This document shows, in pieces, positions 25,296 through 34,876 of a DNA stretch of 64,000 nt. This DNA comes from JANQPX01 sp965204405. GTDB lineage: Bacteria; Pseudomonadota; Alphaproteobacteria; Geminicoccales; Geminicoccaceae. Every line of letters starts with the position of its first letter. Positions within the stretch are counted from its first letter, which is position 1. The position numbers were made by a program, and so were the translations under genes. The notes under the pieces were generated by a model. The model searched no databases and was not told the DNA's origin. It was given only the letters and a program-made list of their open reading frames with translations. The stretch is taken from positions 1,178,001-1,242,000 of the forward strand of contig CBDBEN010000004.1 in the NCBI GenBank assembly GCA_965204405.1, in the 5' to 3' direction.

Positions 25296-26267
25296 CTACC
25301 CGCGCGTGACGAAGCAATCCTGACCTTCGCTCTTGAGTTCACCACAATAGTCATCAGCATCGGCACGCTTTTCGAACTCGCCGATCCAGATCCGATAAAA
25401 AATACGCTTACCCACTTCGCGGCGATCAAAGAGAGGCTCGATGTCGGTGAAAAGGTTCGGCAGACGTGCCTGCACCTCCTGCCAGTAGGCCTTAGCGGCA
25501 GGTTCGTCATCGACGGCAGCAAGCTGAACACGATAGATCAGCCCCGGAGAGGACGGCGTTCCGGCCTTGGCTTTTTCCTCCGCCTCTCCAACACCGGCAG
25601 CCTTGGCCAAATCGGTCGCTTCTGACGTTTTTGGCGTAACACCGCCAGCGGCGTCACCATCGTCCCCCTGGCCCGTCACCGGCAGCCTCTCTGTAACCAC
25701 ATCAACCGTGACATCCGATTGACGGCCCGCGATCAGCAGTGTTTCCCTTGATTTCGCTTGCTCTGCGGCTGCTTCGGCCAGAATCTCCGATGCTGTCTTG
25801 GAAGACTTCTGTACCGGCTTCGCCGGCCGGCTTTCACCTCGCGTTACCATTTCATCGGGTGGGTCCTCCCGAGTGCCGGCATTGGCAAGCTCTCCGGCCG
25901 TTCCGGTCACACTTCGCGTTGCCGGCTTGCTGTCATTTCCTTCAGCCTGCGCGGTTGTGATCACCCCTCGACCGCCTTCGTCGACAGAGGGGCGAGCATC
26001 CGCGACTGATGGACTGACATAGCTGCTCTGTAGCCAGATCGAGGATCCGATCATCGTGATACCGGCACCCAGCAGCATACCGATGCACAACCAAGCCCAG
26101 TTCGCTTTTGAAGACGAAGGAGGGGCTGCGTAGGTTGCGGCCGGCACCTCGCTCCTGTCGACGGAGGGCTGGGCGGGACGACCGTCGGTAGAGCGATTGG
26201 CTTCCGGCGGATGCGTTGGGCCATGAGGCGCAAAGCCAAAGGAAACGGCCCCTTCTTCGTTACTCAT
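25296..26267 (-). CDS. Membrane-anchored SPOR domain protein
   Basis: A 323-residue single-pass inner-membrane protein. A cytoplasmic proline-rich N-terminus is followed by one membrane helix (WAWLCIGMLLGAGITMIGSS, about residues 57-80), a long low-complexity periplasmic linker, and a C-terminal SPOR domain (IYRVQLAAVDDEPAAKAYWQ, then FYRIWIGEFEKRADADDYCG and ELKSEGQDCFVTRG). SPOR domains bind peptidoglycan with stripped stems at division sites, so a role in septation or wall remodelling is likely. A second protein of the same plan is at 38187-39044. The two cysteines near the C-terminus could form a disulfide, as in known SPOR domains. Confidence 0.85.
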   Translation of the reverse strand: MSNEEGAVSFGFAPHGPTHPPEANRSTDGRPAQPSVDRSEVPAATYAAPPSSSKANWAWLCIGMLLGAGITMIGSSIWLQSSYVSPSVADARPSVDEGGRGVITTAQAEGNDSKPATRSVTGTAGELANAGTREDPPDEMVTRGESRPAKPVQKSSKTASEILAEAAAEQAKSRETLLIAGRQSDVTVDVVTERLPVTGQGDDGDAAGGVTPKTSEATDLAKAAGVGEAEEKAKAGTPSSPGLIYRVQLAAVDDEPAAKAYWQEVQARLPNLFTDIEPLFDRREVGKRIFYRIWIGEFEKRADADDYCGELKSEGQDCFVTRG

Positions 26268-26688
26268 CTAGCACTCCAAGAGGCATTTAGCTTTATCTTA
26301 ATTGATCTTGAAACTAGAAACATGATGCAGGGTGGGTCAACAGTATTTGCAGATGAGACGTAGCATAGCGTGTCCATTTCCAGGTTTTATTCAAAGATGC
26401 ACAAGGATATGCCTGGATCCTGAGAACCTTTAAGCAGCACATGGGCGCGTCAATTAAACTATTAATGTAAATTATATTTCATCTATTCTATTGTAGATTT
26501 CTCACCACAGTCTATTTCCATGCAGTGACTTTGAATAGAATACGAACAATCGACAAAGAATTCCAGCATAGGATGTGCTGACGTCGATTATGGGACAGCC
26601 TGAAAATCTGATCGCAAAATGAACGTCCGTCCTCTATACCCCCAGCAGTCCCTTGCTCTGGATGGAATAGGGCCCCTAACCTTCGGCT
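26268..26688. other. Gene-free divergent region, AT-rich
   Basis: A 421-bp stretch between the SPOR gene and glnD, read apart. About 26450-26520 is AT-rich and probably contains promoter elements. A plus-strand frame at 26619-26801 overlaps the glnD start and is a shadow. I see no tRNA and no strong hairpin. Confidence 0.4.
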
Positions 26689-29502
26689 ATGGAAAAACCC
26701 GCAACCATGAAGGTCTCCGCTCCTGGACGAGTGCCATCGGTGGCGGCGGTGGATCCGGCGAAGTTCCGTTCGTCTCTCGATCAGGCTTTAGCGGGCAATG
26801 AGGTCACCGACGGCGGAGCGCTGCTCACAGCCCTGAAAGGCTGGCTTGGCGACCATCAACAAGCACTGGAGCGCCAGTTCACCGCCACCAACGATGCCGA
26901 GGCAACCGTGTACGACCGTTGCCGGCTGATCGATGCCCTGATCCTGGGGCTCCTGGATCTTGCCGCCGACAAGCTTTACCCCCTGCCCAATCCGACGGAA
27001 GGCGAACGCCTGGCCCTCCTTGCCGTGGGTGGTTATGGCCGGGCGGAGCTTGCTCCCCACTCGGATGTCGATCTCCTATTCCTGCATCCTTATAAAGCCA
27101 CGCCTCATACTGAAAAGCTGGTCGAGTTCCTTCTCTACAAGCTTTGGGACCTCGGCCTCAAAGTCGGTCAGGCGACGCGTTCGATCGATGAGTGCATCAG
27201 GCTTTCCAAGGATGATTGCGCTGTTGCCACCAGCCTCTTGGAGGCCCGGTTTCTTTGGGGCGACAAGGGGCTGATGACCGAACTCGGCGAGAAGTTCGAA
27301 CGCGAGGTCCGCGGCAACCGGCAGGTCGGCTTTGTCGAAGCCAAGCTCAAGGAGCGTGACGCCAGGCACCTTCGCACCGGTGATAGCCGCTACATGCTGG
27401 AGCCGAACGTGAAAGAAGGCAAAGGCGGGCTTCGCGATCTGCACACGCTGTTCTGGCTCGGCCGTTTTCTTTACCGGATCGACAGCGTCGATGACTTCGT
27501 TCGCCATGAAGTCCTCACCAGCCAGGCGCTGGAAAAGTTCATGCGCGCCCGCCGGTTCCTATGGGTCGTGCGCTGCCATCTTCATTATCTAACCAGGCGC
27601 GAGGAGGAGCGGCTCACCTACGACCTCCAGCCGGACATCGCCAAGCTCATGGGCTACCGCGATCGGAAATCGGCGCTCGCGGTCGAGCGTTTCATGAAGC
27701 ACTACTACCTCTACGCCAAGGAGGTGGGCGCGCTGACACTGATTTTCTGCGCTGCCCTGGAGGAAAAGCATCGCCAGCGATTCCGGTTCAGCCTCGATCA
27801 ATTCGGCTTCGGCCGGCGCCGGGTGGAGGACATGATTATCCATGGCGGCCGGATCGCACCGGCTGACGGCGGCCTGTTCGAGCATGATCCGGTGGCCATG
27901 CTGCGCATGTTTCACCTCGCGCAGGAGCGCCAGGTCAACATACACCCCGAAGCCCTGCGCGCGGTCACCCAGAATCTGCACCGAATCGGTCGCGAGGTGC
28001 GCGGCAATGCCGAAGCCAACCGGATATTCCTTGATATTCTGACCAGCCCGATCGAACCGGCCAAGACACTCCGCCGGATGAACGAGGCAGGACTTCTCGG
28101 GCGTTTCATTCCCGAATTCGGCCGGGTTACCGCGCTGATGGAACACAGCCTTTATCACACCTATACGGTCGACGAGCACACCATCCGGGCGATCGGCATC
28201 CTGCACGACATTGAAATAGGCGAGCTCGGCGACGAGCTGCCACTGTCCACCGGACTCATCCCCGATGTTCTTTCCCGGGCCGAGCTCTACCTCGCCCTTT
28301 TCTTCCATGATCTCGGCAAGGGCCGGGAAGGCCATCATTGCGATGTCGGCGCGGAGCTGGTGGTTCAGGCGGGCCCGCGGCTCGGGCTGAGCCAGGATCA
28401 GATCGAGACCATCGCCTGGCTGGTACGCTATCATCTCCTGTTCAGCACCACCGCCTTTCGCCGGGATCTGGACGATCCGAAAACCATCGCCGACTTTGCC
28501 GAGATCATTCAATCGCCGGAACGCCTTCGTCTCCTTCTTCTTCTGACGGTCGCCGATATTCGCGCCGTCGGCCCCAATGTCTGGAACGGCTGGAAAGGGC
28601 AATTGCTGCGCACGCTCTATCAAGAGACCTTGGCCCTTACCGAAGGCGCCGAGATCGGCCCCCTTCGTCAAGCACGCGTCGATGCCGCCAAACAAGCTTT
28701 CAAAGATGCGGTCAGCGATTGGCCGGATGCCGATCTCGCCCTCTACCTCGATCGCCATGATCCCCGCTACTGGACCAGCTTCGACACACCTGCTCACCTG
28801 CGCCACGCGGAGATTGTCCGGCGCGCAGAACGCCGGGGAGCAGCCGCGGATCTCGGTTTCTATATCGACCGCTTCCGGGCGCGGACGGAGGTCGTGCTCT
28901 ATACCGCCGATCATTCCGGCCTGTTCATGAAGATTGCAGGCGCCCTCGCGCTTGCCGGCGCCAGCATCGTGGATGCACGGATCTTCACCACGGCCGACGG
29001 CATGGCGATCGACAGTTTCGGCATCCAGAACGCCGAGGACAGGAGCGCCGTCGACGGGGATGACAGGCTGGCTCGGATAAGGAACCTTATCGAGAAGGTC
29101 ATGGCCGGCGAGATCCTGCCGGACCGGACGCTGGCCGAACGCCGCTCCCTGCCGGCACGAACCGAGGTGTTTGCGGTCGAGCCGAGGGTTCTGATCAACA
29201 ATCAGGCAAGCCGAACCCACACGGTCCTGGAAGTCAACGGCCGCGACCGGCCGGGCCTGCTGTACGACGTCACCAAGGCCTTGAAAGACCTTGGGATGAT
29301 CATCTCGAGCGCCCATATCGCCACCTATGGCGAGCGGGTGGTCGACGTCTTCTATGTGAAGGACGTCTTCGGGCACAAGATCCGCCAGGGCTCAAAAACC
29401 CGCGAGGTTCGGCGCCATCTGGTCAATGTGCTGACCGAGGGTGAAGTCGCCGGCGGGCACAATACAACCTCCAGCCAGCCGGCAGATGCTCATGACATCT
29501 AA
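26689..29502 (+). CDS. glnD: Bifunctional [protein-PII] uridylyltransferase / uridylyl-removing enzyme
   Basis: A 937-residue glutamine sensor that adds UMP to PII proteins when nitrogen is short and removes it when glutamine is plentiful. Domains in order: nucleotidyltransferase with GGYGRAELAPHSDVDLLFLH (about residues 108-127); GlnD-type helical linker (EGKGGLRDLHTLFWLGRFLY); HD phosphohydrolase domain (EHSLYHTYTVDEHTI and FFHDLGKGREGHHCDVG); and two C-terminal ACT domains (VVLYTADHSGLFMKIAGALA and VLEVNGRDRPGLLYDVTKAL). Length is normal. It overlaps murJ by 11 bp, so they are likely one transcript. Met7 is an alternative start. Confidence 0.96.
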   Translation: MEKPATMKVSAPGRVPSVAAVDPAKFRSSLDQALAGNEVTDGGALLTALKGWLGDHQQALERQFTATNDAEATVYDRCRLIDALILGLLDLAADKLYPLPNPTEGERLALLAVGGYGRAELAPHSDVDLLFLHPYKATPHTEKLVEFLLYKLWDLGLKVGQATRSIDECIRLSKDDCAVATSLLEARFLWGDKGLMTELGEKFEREVRGNRQVGFVEAKLKERDARHLRTGDSRYMLEPNVKEGKGGLRDLHTLFWLGRFLYRIDSVDDFVRHEVLTSQALEKFMRARRFLWVVRCHLHYLTRREEERLTYDLQPDIAKLMGYRDRKSALAVERFMKHYYLYAKEVGALTLIFCAALEEKHRQRFRFSLDQFGFGRRRVEDMIIHGGRIAPADGGLFEHDPVAMLRMFHLAQERQVNIHPEALRAVTQNLHRIGREVRGNAEANRIFLDILTSPIEPAKTLRRMNEAGLLGRFIPEFGRVTALMEHSLYHTYTVDEHTIRAIGILHDIEIGELGDELPLSTGLIPDVLSRAELYLALFFHDLGKGREGHHCDVGAELVVQAGPRLGLSQDQIETIAWLVRYHLLFSTTAFRRDLDDPKTIADFAEIIQSPERLRLLLLLTVADIRAVGPNVWNGWKGQLLRTLYQETLALTEGAEIGPLRQARVDAAKQAFKDAVSDWPDADLALYLDRHDPRYWTSFDTPAHLRHAEIVRRAERRGAAADLGFYIDRFRARTEVVLYTADHSGLFMKIAGALALAGASIVDARIFTTADGMAIDSFGIQNAEDRSAVDGDDRLARIRNLIEKVMAGEILPDRTLAERRSLPARTEVFAVEPRVLINNQASRTHTVLEVNGRDRPGLLYDVTKALKDLGMIISSAHIATYGERVVDVFYVKDVFGHKIRQGSKTREVRRHLVNVLTEGEVAGGHNTTSSQPADAHDI

Positions 29503-31081
29503 GGGAACGTTGGAGCATAACCGGAAAGACAGTGCCGCCAAGCTGCCCAAGCCCAGCCTGATCAACTCGGCGGCGACGGTCGGCTCCTTTACCATGATGT
29601 CCCGAGTCCTGGGCTTTCTCAGGGATATGCTGATGGCGGCCATCCTCGGCGCCGGACCGCTTGCGGATGCATTCGTGCTCGCCTTCAAGCTACCAAATTT
29701 TCTAAGGCGCCTGTTTGCCGAGGGTGCGTTCAATGCGGGATTTGTTCCGCTTTTCGCACGCACGCTCGAAGGCAACGGCAAAACAGTCGCCAGGGATTTC
29801 GCTGCCCAGGCTCAAGCCGTCCTGATTGCGGTCCTGGTGCCCCTGGTGATCCTGGCGATCATCTTCATGCCCTGGATCATCCGTGCCATGGCCCCCGGCT
29901 TCGAGCCGGGGTCGTCGCGTTACGAAGGGGCGGTCAGCCTCTCCCGGATCACCTTTTGCTATATTCTCTTCATTTCCCTGGTTGCCCTCTACAGCGGCAT
30001 CCTGAATTCGATGAACCGGTTTGCCGTTCCCGCAGCCACACCGATCATCCTGAACCTTTGCTTGATCACCGGCTTGCTGCTCAGTCACTTCTGGTTGGAT
30101 GCGCCCGCCCATGCCTTGGCCTGGGGTCTAGCGGCAGCAGGGCTTGGCCAATTCCTTTGGGTTGCGCTCGCCGCCAGGAAGCTGGGCATGACGCTCCGCC
30201 TTCGCTTGCCGCGGCTGAGCCCTGAAATCAAACGGCTTTTTGCTCTGATTCTTCCAGGCGTATTCGGGGCGAGCGTCGCACAGATCAACTTGGTGATCGA
30301 TGTCTACTTTGCCTCCAAGCTGCAGGAGGGGGCCGTCTCCTATCTCTACTATGCCGATCGTATCGCCCAACTGCCGCTCGGCGTAATCGGCGTTGCGGTC
30401 GGAACCGCTTTGCTGCCGCTGATGTCCCGCCAGCTCAGGGCCGGTGAGACCGATGATGCGATCCGGAGCCAAAACCGCGGCATTGAGCTTGCCTTGCTCC
30501 TGACCATACCGGCGACTATCGGGATCGCGATGCTCAGCCAGCCTATCGTTGCCGTTCTGTATCAGCGGGGTGCGTTCGATTCGGCCACTGGCGATGCCAC
30601 GAGTGCCGCTCTTTTCGCTTATGCCTTCGGCCTTCCGGCTTATGTGCTGATCAAGGTCCTGGCCCCCGGATTTTTCGCGCGCGAGGATACCAAGACGCCG
30701 GTCAAGATCGCGATCGCCTGCCTCGTCGCCAATATCATCTTCGTGCTCCTGCTGATCGGGCCGATGAAGCATGTCGGGATCGCGCTTGCGACTGTCCTTT
30801 CCTCCTGGATGAATGCTTGTCTTTTGGGGGGCCTCCTCTATCGGCGAGATCTCTTCCATGTGGATGATCGCCTACTATACCGTCTGCCGCGCATCGTCAT
30901 TGCCGGTTCGGTCATGGCCGGCATCCTTTGGCTCGCCATGCCGTATTTGACGGGGATCTTGCCGCAATATTTTGCGCTTGCGGCCGCCATCATCATCGGC
31001 ACGATCGCTTTCTTTGCGACCGCGCAGATCATAGGCGCCTTCAAGATCGGCGATGTGAAGGCGATACTGCGGCGGTCGTAA
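29492..31081 (+). CDS. murJ: Lipid II flippase MurJ
   Basis: A 529-residue membrane protein of the MOP superfamily that moves lipid II across the inner membrane for peptidoglycan synthesis. The N-terminus INSAATVGSFTMMSRVLGFL, with RDMLMAAILGAGPLADAF and FKLPNFLRRLFAEGAFNAGF, is highly characteristic and includes the essential arginine-rich first helices. About 14 hydrophobic segments follow, with YYADRIAQLPLGVIGVAVGT in the middle and ALFAYAFGLPAYVLIKVLAP later. I chose the ATG at 29492, which overlaps the glnD stop by 11 bp; the frame is open to 29441. GlnD-MurJ adjacency is common in alphaproteobacteria. Confidence 0.95.
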   Translation: MTSKGTLEHNRKDSAAKLPKPSLINSAATVGSFTMMSRVLGFLRDMLMAAILGAGPLADAFVLAFKLPNFLRRLFAEGAFNAGFVPLFARTLEGNGKTVARDFAAQAQAVLIAVLVPLVILAIIFMPWIIRAMAPGFEPGSSRYEGAVSLSRITFCYILFISLVALYSGILNSMNRFAVPAATPIILNLCLITGLLLSHFWLDAPAHALAWGLAAAGLGQFLWVALAARKLGMTLRLRLPRLSPEIKRLFALILPGVFGASVAQINLVIDVYFASKLQEGAVSYLYYADRIAQLPLGVIGVAVGTALLPLMSRQLRAGETDDAIRSQNRGIELALLLTIPATIGIAMLSQPIVAVLYQRGAFDSATGDATSAALFAYAFGLPAYVLIKVLAPGFFAREDTKTPVKIAIACLVANIIFVLLLIGPMKHVGIALATVLSSWMNACLLGGLLYRRDLFHVDDRLLYRLPRIVIAGSVMAGILWLAMPYLTGILPQYFALAAAIIIGTIAFFATAQIIGAFKIGDVKAILRRS

Positions 31082-31109
31082 AAAATTAACGTTTGGCTGG
31101 TATCATCCG

Positions 31110-31145
31110 GCCCGTGCGTTTCACATCGTGCCCTATCACACGGGC
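31110..31145. terminator. Inverted repeat after murJ
   Basis: GCCCGTG (31110-31116) and CACGGGC (31139-31145) are exact inverted repeats 22 nt apart, 28 bp after the murJ stop codon and before the Tat-signal gene. There is no T-run, so this is a weak candidate for a terminator or an operator. Confidence 0.3.
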
Positions 31146-31186
31146 TTGACTGCATCCTTATTCTCAGTCCTGCAAGGATACATTCG

Positions 31187-31588
31187 ATGAGACGACGGCA
31201 GTTTCTCGGCACGGCTGCTCTCCTGATAGCTGCTGCAAGCCTGGCCCAGATGCCAGCCATGACACGCGCGTCGACTGATCCGGCAGTGTTGGCAGACCGG
31301 CTGTTGGCAATACACGCAGACCAAAGAGGTGCTTCCATCATCGGTGGGGTGTTTCTAAAGGAACAGCCGACGCGTCCAAAGCTAGATCAAGTTGTCCAAG
31401 ACGTGATGCGCAATCTCGAATTGTCGGCAGATCGTCTGGTCAATGTATCGCCTCTCGATCTTCGCCGCGCGATGAAGAAAAGAACCAGCGACGACTTCAG
31501 GCTCGGCCGAACGCATCATGTCCAGGGTTGGGTGCTCGGCGAGACAGAAGCCTGGCTTTGCGGGCTGGCTGCATTAAGAACCGGCTGA
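31187..31588 (+). CDS. Small Tat-exported protein of unknown function
   Basis: A 133-residue protein with a twin-arginine-like signal (MRRRQFLGTAALLIAAASLA) ending near TRAS. The mature part (about 100 residues) has no family I recognise; it contains GASIIGGVFLKEQPTRPKLD and the C-terminal FRLGRTHHVQGWVLGETEAW. A Tat signal suggests export in folded form, perhaps with a cofactor, but no metal or cofactor motif is obvious apart from the paired histidines. Its 3' end overlaps the convergent membrane-protein gene by 15 bp. Confidence 0.75.
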   Translation: MRRRQFLGTAALLIAAASLAQMPAMTRASTDPAVLADRLLAIHADQRGASIIGGVFLKEQPTRPKLDQVVQDVMRNLELSADRLVNVSPLDLRRAMKKRTSDDFRLGRTHHVQGWVLGETEAWLCGLAALRTG

Positions 31589-32404
31589 CGGCTTCTCGCC
31601 GGACGGGGCGGCGTCCTTCTCATCACCGACGAATCCTCCGGGCTCGACCTCATCAGCCGGATTCTTGCTGCGCCCCTGCCTTTTCTGCCTGAAGCGTTCC
31701 ACGCTTCTGGTCATCCGACGTCTAGGACCGATGACCAAGCGGCGCAGACGCATCTTGAAGCGCCACCACCACGCATCAAACCGTCGCTGGACCGGCTCGG
31801 GCGTTTTCCACCAGAACAGATCGATCGTCCAGTCCACCGCTTTATTGACGACGGTGCCAACCCCCAAACGCTCGAGAACGAACAGGCCGAGGCGTGCCAA
31901 AGCCCGGCGAAAAAACATGATGAGCGCTAAGGGAAGGCCGCCAATCCAAGGAATGATAAAGGTTACGCCGAAGAGACCCGCCAGCAGAAAACCGCTGCCG
32001 ATGAAGAAGGCAATAGACACGAGGACCGCTGGACCGAGTGTCGCCACCCTCAGCCAGAGCGGTTGCCGCCGCCAGCGTGCCCATCCCCGAAGCAGCCTCC
32101 ATTTAAGTGTGATACGCACGTCAATAAGTGCATGATGCAACCAATAGCGCTGCCGTCTGGTCATCAGTAGCGGAAGGATCCAGACCGTGATCGTCTTGTT
32201 GATCAGCCGAAGCAGCGCCTTGGCTGCCAGCAAGAGCGATTGCACGAATGCCTGGATAAGATTCTTTTTGGTCGCCAGGGCCTGAAGCTTCAAAACCAGC
32301 AGCCAGATCTTCTTCGACAGGAGAAGCAGGAGCGGAGTCAGAACGCTGTCCGCGAACAAGAAAGTCAGAGTGACTAGAATGATCATGACAATAAGAGAGA
32401 TCAT
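31574..32404 (-). CDS. Multi-pass membrane protein of unknown function
   Basis: A 276-residue protein that I cannot assign. It has a hydrophobic N-terminal segment (SLIVMIILVTLTFLFADSVL), a region of basic and aromatic helices (MTRRQRYWLHHALIDVRITL), two strong membrane helices in the middle (VLVSIAFFIGSGFLLAGLFG and IIPWIGGLPLALIMFF), and a very basic C-terminus (FKMRLRRLVIGPRRRMTRSV) ending in an acidic tail. The positive charge suggests contact with lipid head groups or nucleic acid. It diverges from ftsH across about 145 bp. Confidence 0.75.
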   Translation of the reverse strand: MISLIVMIILVTLTFLFADSVLTPLLLLLSKKIWLLVLKLQALATKKNLIQAFVQSLLLAAKALLRLINKTITVWILPLLMTRRQRYWLHHALIDVRITLKWRLLRGWARWRRQPLWLRVATLGPAVLVSIAFFIGSGFLLAGLFGVTFIIPWIGGLPLALIMFFRRALARLGLFVLERLGVGTVVNKAVDWTIDLFWWKTPEPVQRRFDAWWWRFKMRLRRLVIGPRRRMTRSVERFRQKRQGRSKNPADEVEPGGFVGDEKDAAPSGEKPSAGS

Positions 32405-32550
32405 ACCGCCATCATGTCATGTTCCTTCAGGGATTGATCGAGAATTCGCCCCGAGGTCCAAATCGGCCTCCGCGTCATTCCGCTCTTATCGCGCTTTCTT
32501 GACGGAAACGATCGTTGGGCAGACGATATCCGGAGTTGGGAGGCCACGCC

Positions 32551-34371
32551 ATGGACAAGAAAACCACCTTCAACGTCTGGTATATCGTCGCCGCTGTGTT
32601 GGGCATGCTCGCTCTACAGGGCCTATTTCAACAAGCAAGCCAGACGGAAGCGCTGTCCTACAGCGATTTTCAAAATTATCTGGAGGATGGCCGGCTCGAC
32701 GAATTGGTGGTGACGGAAAGCCGAATCGTCGGCCGTATCAAGGATGCAGGTGTCGGCGAACCCACACAATTTGTCACCACGCGCATGGATCCGGCTTTTG
32801 CCGGCGAACTCGAGAATTACGGTGTCAGCTATCGTGGCGGGTCCGACGAGAACTGGTTTACCACACTGCTCTCATGGGTTCTGCCTGCCCTCATTTTTGT
32901 CGGCGTCTGGTTTTACCTCATGCGCCGCATGTCCATGGGAGGTCTAGGCGGCGGCATGATGTCGGTCGGCAAGAGCAAGGCCAAGATCTACGTCGAGAAG
33001 GACACCAAGACGACCATGGCCGACGTCGCCGGCGTCGATGAAGCCAAGGTCGAAATCCAAGAAGTGATCGATTTTCTAAAGGATCCCGAAGGCTACTCGA
33101 AGCTCGGCGCCCGCTTGCCGCGAGGCGTGCTCCTGGTCGGACCGCCGGGCACCGGCAAGACGCTGCTGGCCCGTGCCGTTGCCGGCGAGGCGGGGGTGAC
33201 CTTCCTCTCGATCAGCGGATCCGAATTTGTTGAAATGTTTGTCGGTGTCGGTGCCGCACGCGTACGCGACCTCTTCGATCAGGCAACGAAAATGGCGCCC
33301 TGCATCATCTTCATCGATGAACTCGATGCCATGGGTAAGGCGCGGGGTGCCGGCCCCATGGCGGGCGGTCACGACGAAAAGGAGCAGACCCTGAACCAGC
33401 TCCTGGTGGAGCTGGACGGGTTCGATCCAAGTTCAGGCATCATCCTTTTGGCCGCGACCAACCGGCCGGAAATCCTCGACCCGGCGCTTCTCCGCCCTGG
33501 GCGTTTCGACCGGCAGATCCTGGTCGATCGCCCGGACAAGTTCGGCCGCCTCAAAATCCTCGAAGTTCATACCAAGAAAATCACGATGGACTCATCGGTC
33601 GAGCTTGAGGCGATCGCTTCCCTGACCCCCGGATTTACCGGGGCCGACCTTGCCAATCTGGCCAACGAAGCGGCTCTGCTTGCGACCCGGCGAAAGGGCA
33701 AGGCGGTGACGATGGACGACTTCAACCGGGCCTTCGAGCGCATCGTCGCCGGGCTCGAGAAAAAGAACCGCCTCTTGAACCCGAAGGAACGAAAGGTGGT
33801 CGCCTATCATGAGCTTGGCCATGCCCTCGTCGCCCTGTCGCTACCAGGCACCGATCCGGTGCATAAGGTTTCGATCATTCCACGCGGGATCGGGGCGCTC
33901 GGCTACACCTTGCAGCGACCGACCGAGGATCGCTTCCTGATGACCACTCAGGAGCTGGAACACAAGATGGCGGTGCTCTTGGGCGGGCGTGCTGCCGAGG
34001 AGATCGTCTTCAGCGAAATCTCCACTGGCGCTTCCGATGATCTGCAAAAAGTTACGGAGATCGCCCGCAGCATGGTCACGCGCTACGGCATGGACGAGAA
34101 GCTTGGCCAGGCCGCTTACGAGACCGAGCGCGGTAATTTCCTGGGCCAGCCTGCGGAAGGCGGCGGCCGGCGTTTCAGCCAGGATACAGCGCGGGAAATC
34201 GATCTCGCGGTACGCGAACGGATCGAGCAAGTCTACCAACAAACACTAGACATTCTTCGTGGCCGTAGGGAGGAGATGGAAGATCTTGTGAAAAAACTTC
34301 TGGAGCAGGAAACACTGAGTGAAGAGGACTTGCCAAACCCAGTCATTTCACCCGCCCCACAAGCAGCCTGA
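32551..34371 (+). CDS. ftsH: ATP-dependent zinc metalloprotease FtsH (variant type)
   Basis: A 606-residue membrane AAA+ protease. An N-terminal helix (about 8-25), a short periplasmic domain and a second helix (about 103-123) are followed by the AAA domain, with Walker A GPPGTGKT (197-204), Walker B IIFIDELDA and the second region of homology ending LLRPGRFDRQ, and by the M41 protease domain with HELGH (420-424). The start at 32551 fits the family; the frame is open to 32515. Two features differ from the housekeeping type: the segment GALGYTLQRPTEDRFL, where housekeeping FtsH usually has a GxALG(V/Y)T-LPxED form, and the short C-terminus. It may be a second, accessory FtsH. Confidence 0.93.
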   Translation: MDKKTTFNVWYIVAAVLGMLALQGLFQQASQTEALSYSDFQNYLEDGRLDELVVTESRIVGRIKDAGVGEPTQFVTTRMDPAFAGELENYGVSYRGGSDENWFTTLLSWVLPALIFVGVWFYLMRRMSMGGLGGGMMSVGKSKAKIYVEKDTKTTMADVAGVDEAKVEIQEVIDFLKDPEGYSKLGARLPRGVLLVGPPGTGKTLLARAVAGEAGVTFLSISGSEFVEMFVGVGAARVRDLFDQATKMAPCIIFIDELDAMGKARGAGPMAGGHDEKEQTLNQLLVELDGFDPSSGIILLAATNRPEILDPALLRPGRFDRQILVDRPDKFGRLKILEVHTKKITMDSSVELEAIASLTPGFTGADLANLANEAALLATRRKGKAVTMDDFNRAFERIVAGLEKKNRLLNPKERKVVAYHELGHALVALSLPGTDPVHKVSIIPRGIGALGYTLQRPTEDRFLMTTQELEHKMAVLLGGRAAEEIVFSEISTGASDDLQKVTEIARSMVTRYGMDEKLGQAAYETERGNFLGQPAEGGGRRFSQDTAREIDLAVRERIEQVYQQTLDILRGRREEMEDLVKKLLEQETLSEEDLPNPVISPAPQAA

Positions 34372-34465
34372 GCGTTTATGTACGGCCTTTATATTTCAAT
34401 AAATTGTTGGTCTTTTCCATATTTTCATCATCTGGTGGAAATTTTTTCTTGGGCAAGAGAGAAAC

Positions 34466-34876
34466 TTGAATTTCCTGACAAAAGAACAATTTCAAGTCTT
34501 CATAACGAAAGTTAGCGATTGTTCACGGCGGAAGGATGCATTCTTGCAGAATAAGCATCGGTTGGAGCCGAGCTGGTTGCAAAGAATAATGCCTGAAAGC
34601 AACCTGTTAGAGTTGAATATACCGAATACATCTCTATTGTGGCGATCATATCAGCACGCCATGCATTGGCACCCGCCGCAAACTTCCGAGCGGGACCGGT
34701 TTGGGACCATTGAAGCATACGCCAGAGGATTGTGCCTGCCGATTTTCCTGTTTGAAGAAACTATTGAACAAAACCCCAGGAGATTGATCAAAGGCACTCT
34801 TGATGAAAATGATCAAAGATCTGCTCAAGAAGAAGCTACCTCAGAACTATTACTACAACCTGCTGACAACCCATGA
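34466..34876 (+). CDS. Doubtful small ORF before the sulfotransferase
   Basis: A 136-codon frame starting at a TTG and overlapping the sulfotransferase gene by 74 bp. The product has no family I recognise. The DNA from about 34375 to 34800 is lower in GC than its neighbours. The uncommon start, the overlap and the lack of any domain make a chance frame as likely as a gene. Apart from this frame I see nothing in 34372-34802. Confidence 0.25.
   Translation: MNFLTKEQFQVFITKVSDCSRRKDAFLQNKHRLEPSWLQRIMPESNLLELNIPNTSLLWRSYQHAMHWHPPQTSERDRFGTIEAYARGLCLPIFLFEETIEQNPRRLIKGTLDENDQRSAQEEATSELLLQPADNP

Noticed and set aside
27589..29376. 595-codon open frame antisense to glnD
   Set aside because: It mirrors the codon pattern of glnD, has no recognisable domain, and GlnD itself is complete with all motifs. 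Long antisense frames are common in GC-rich DNA.
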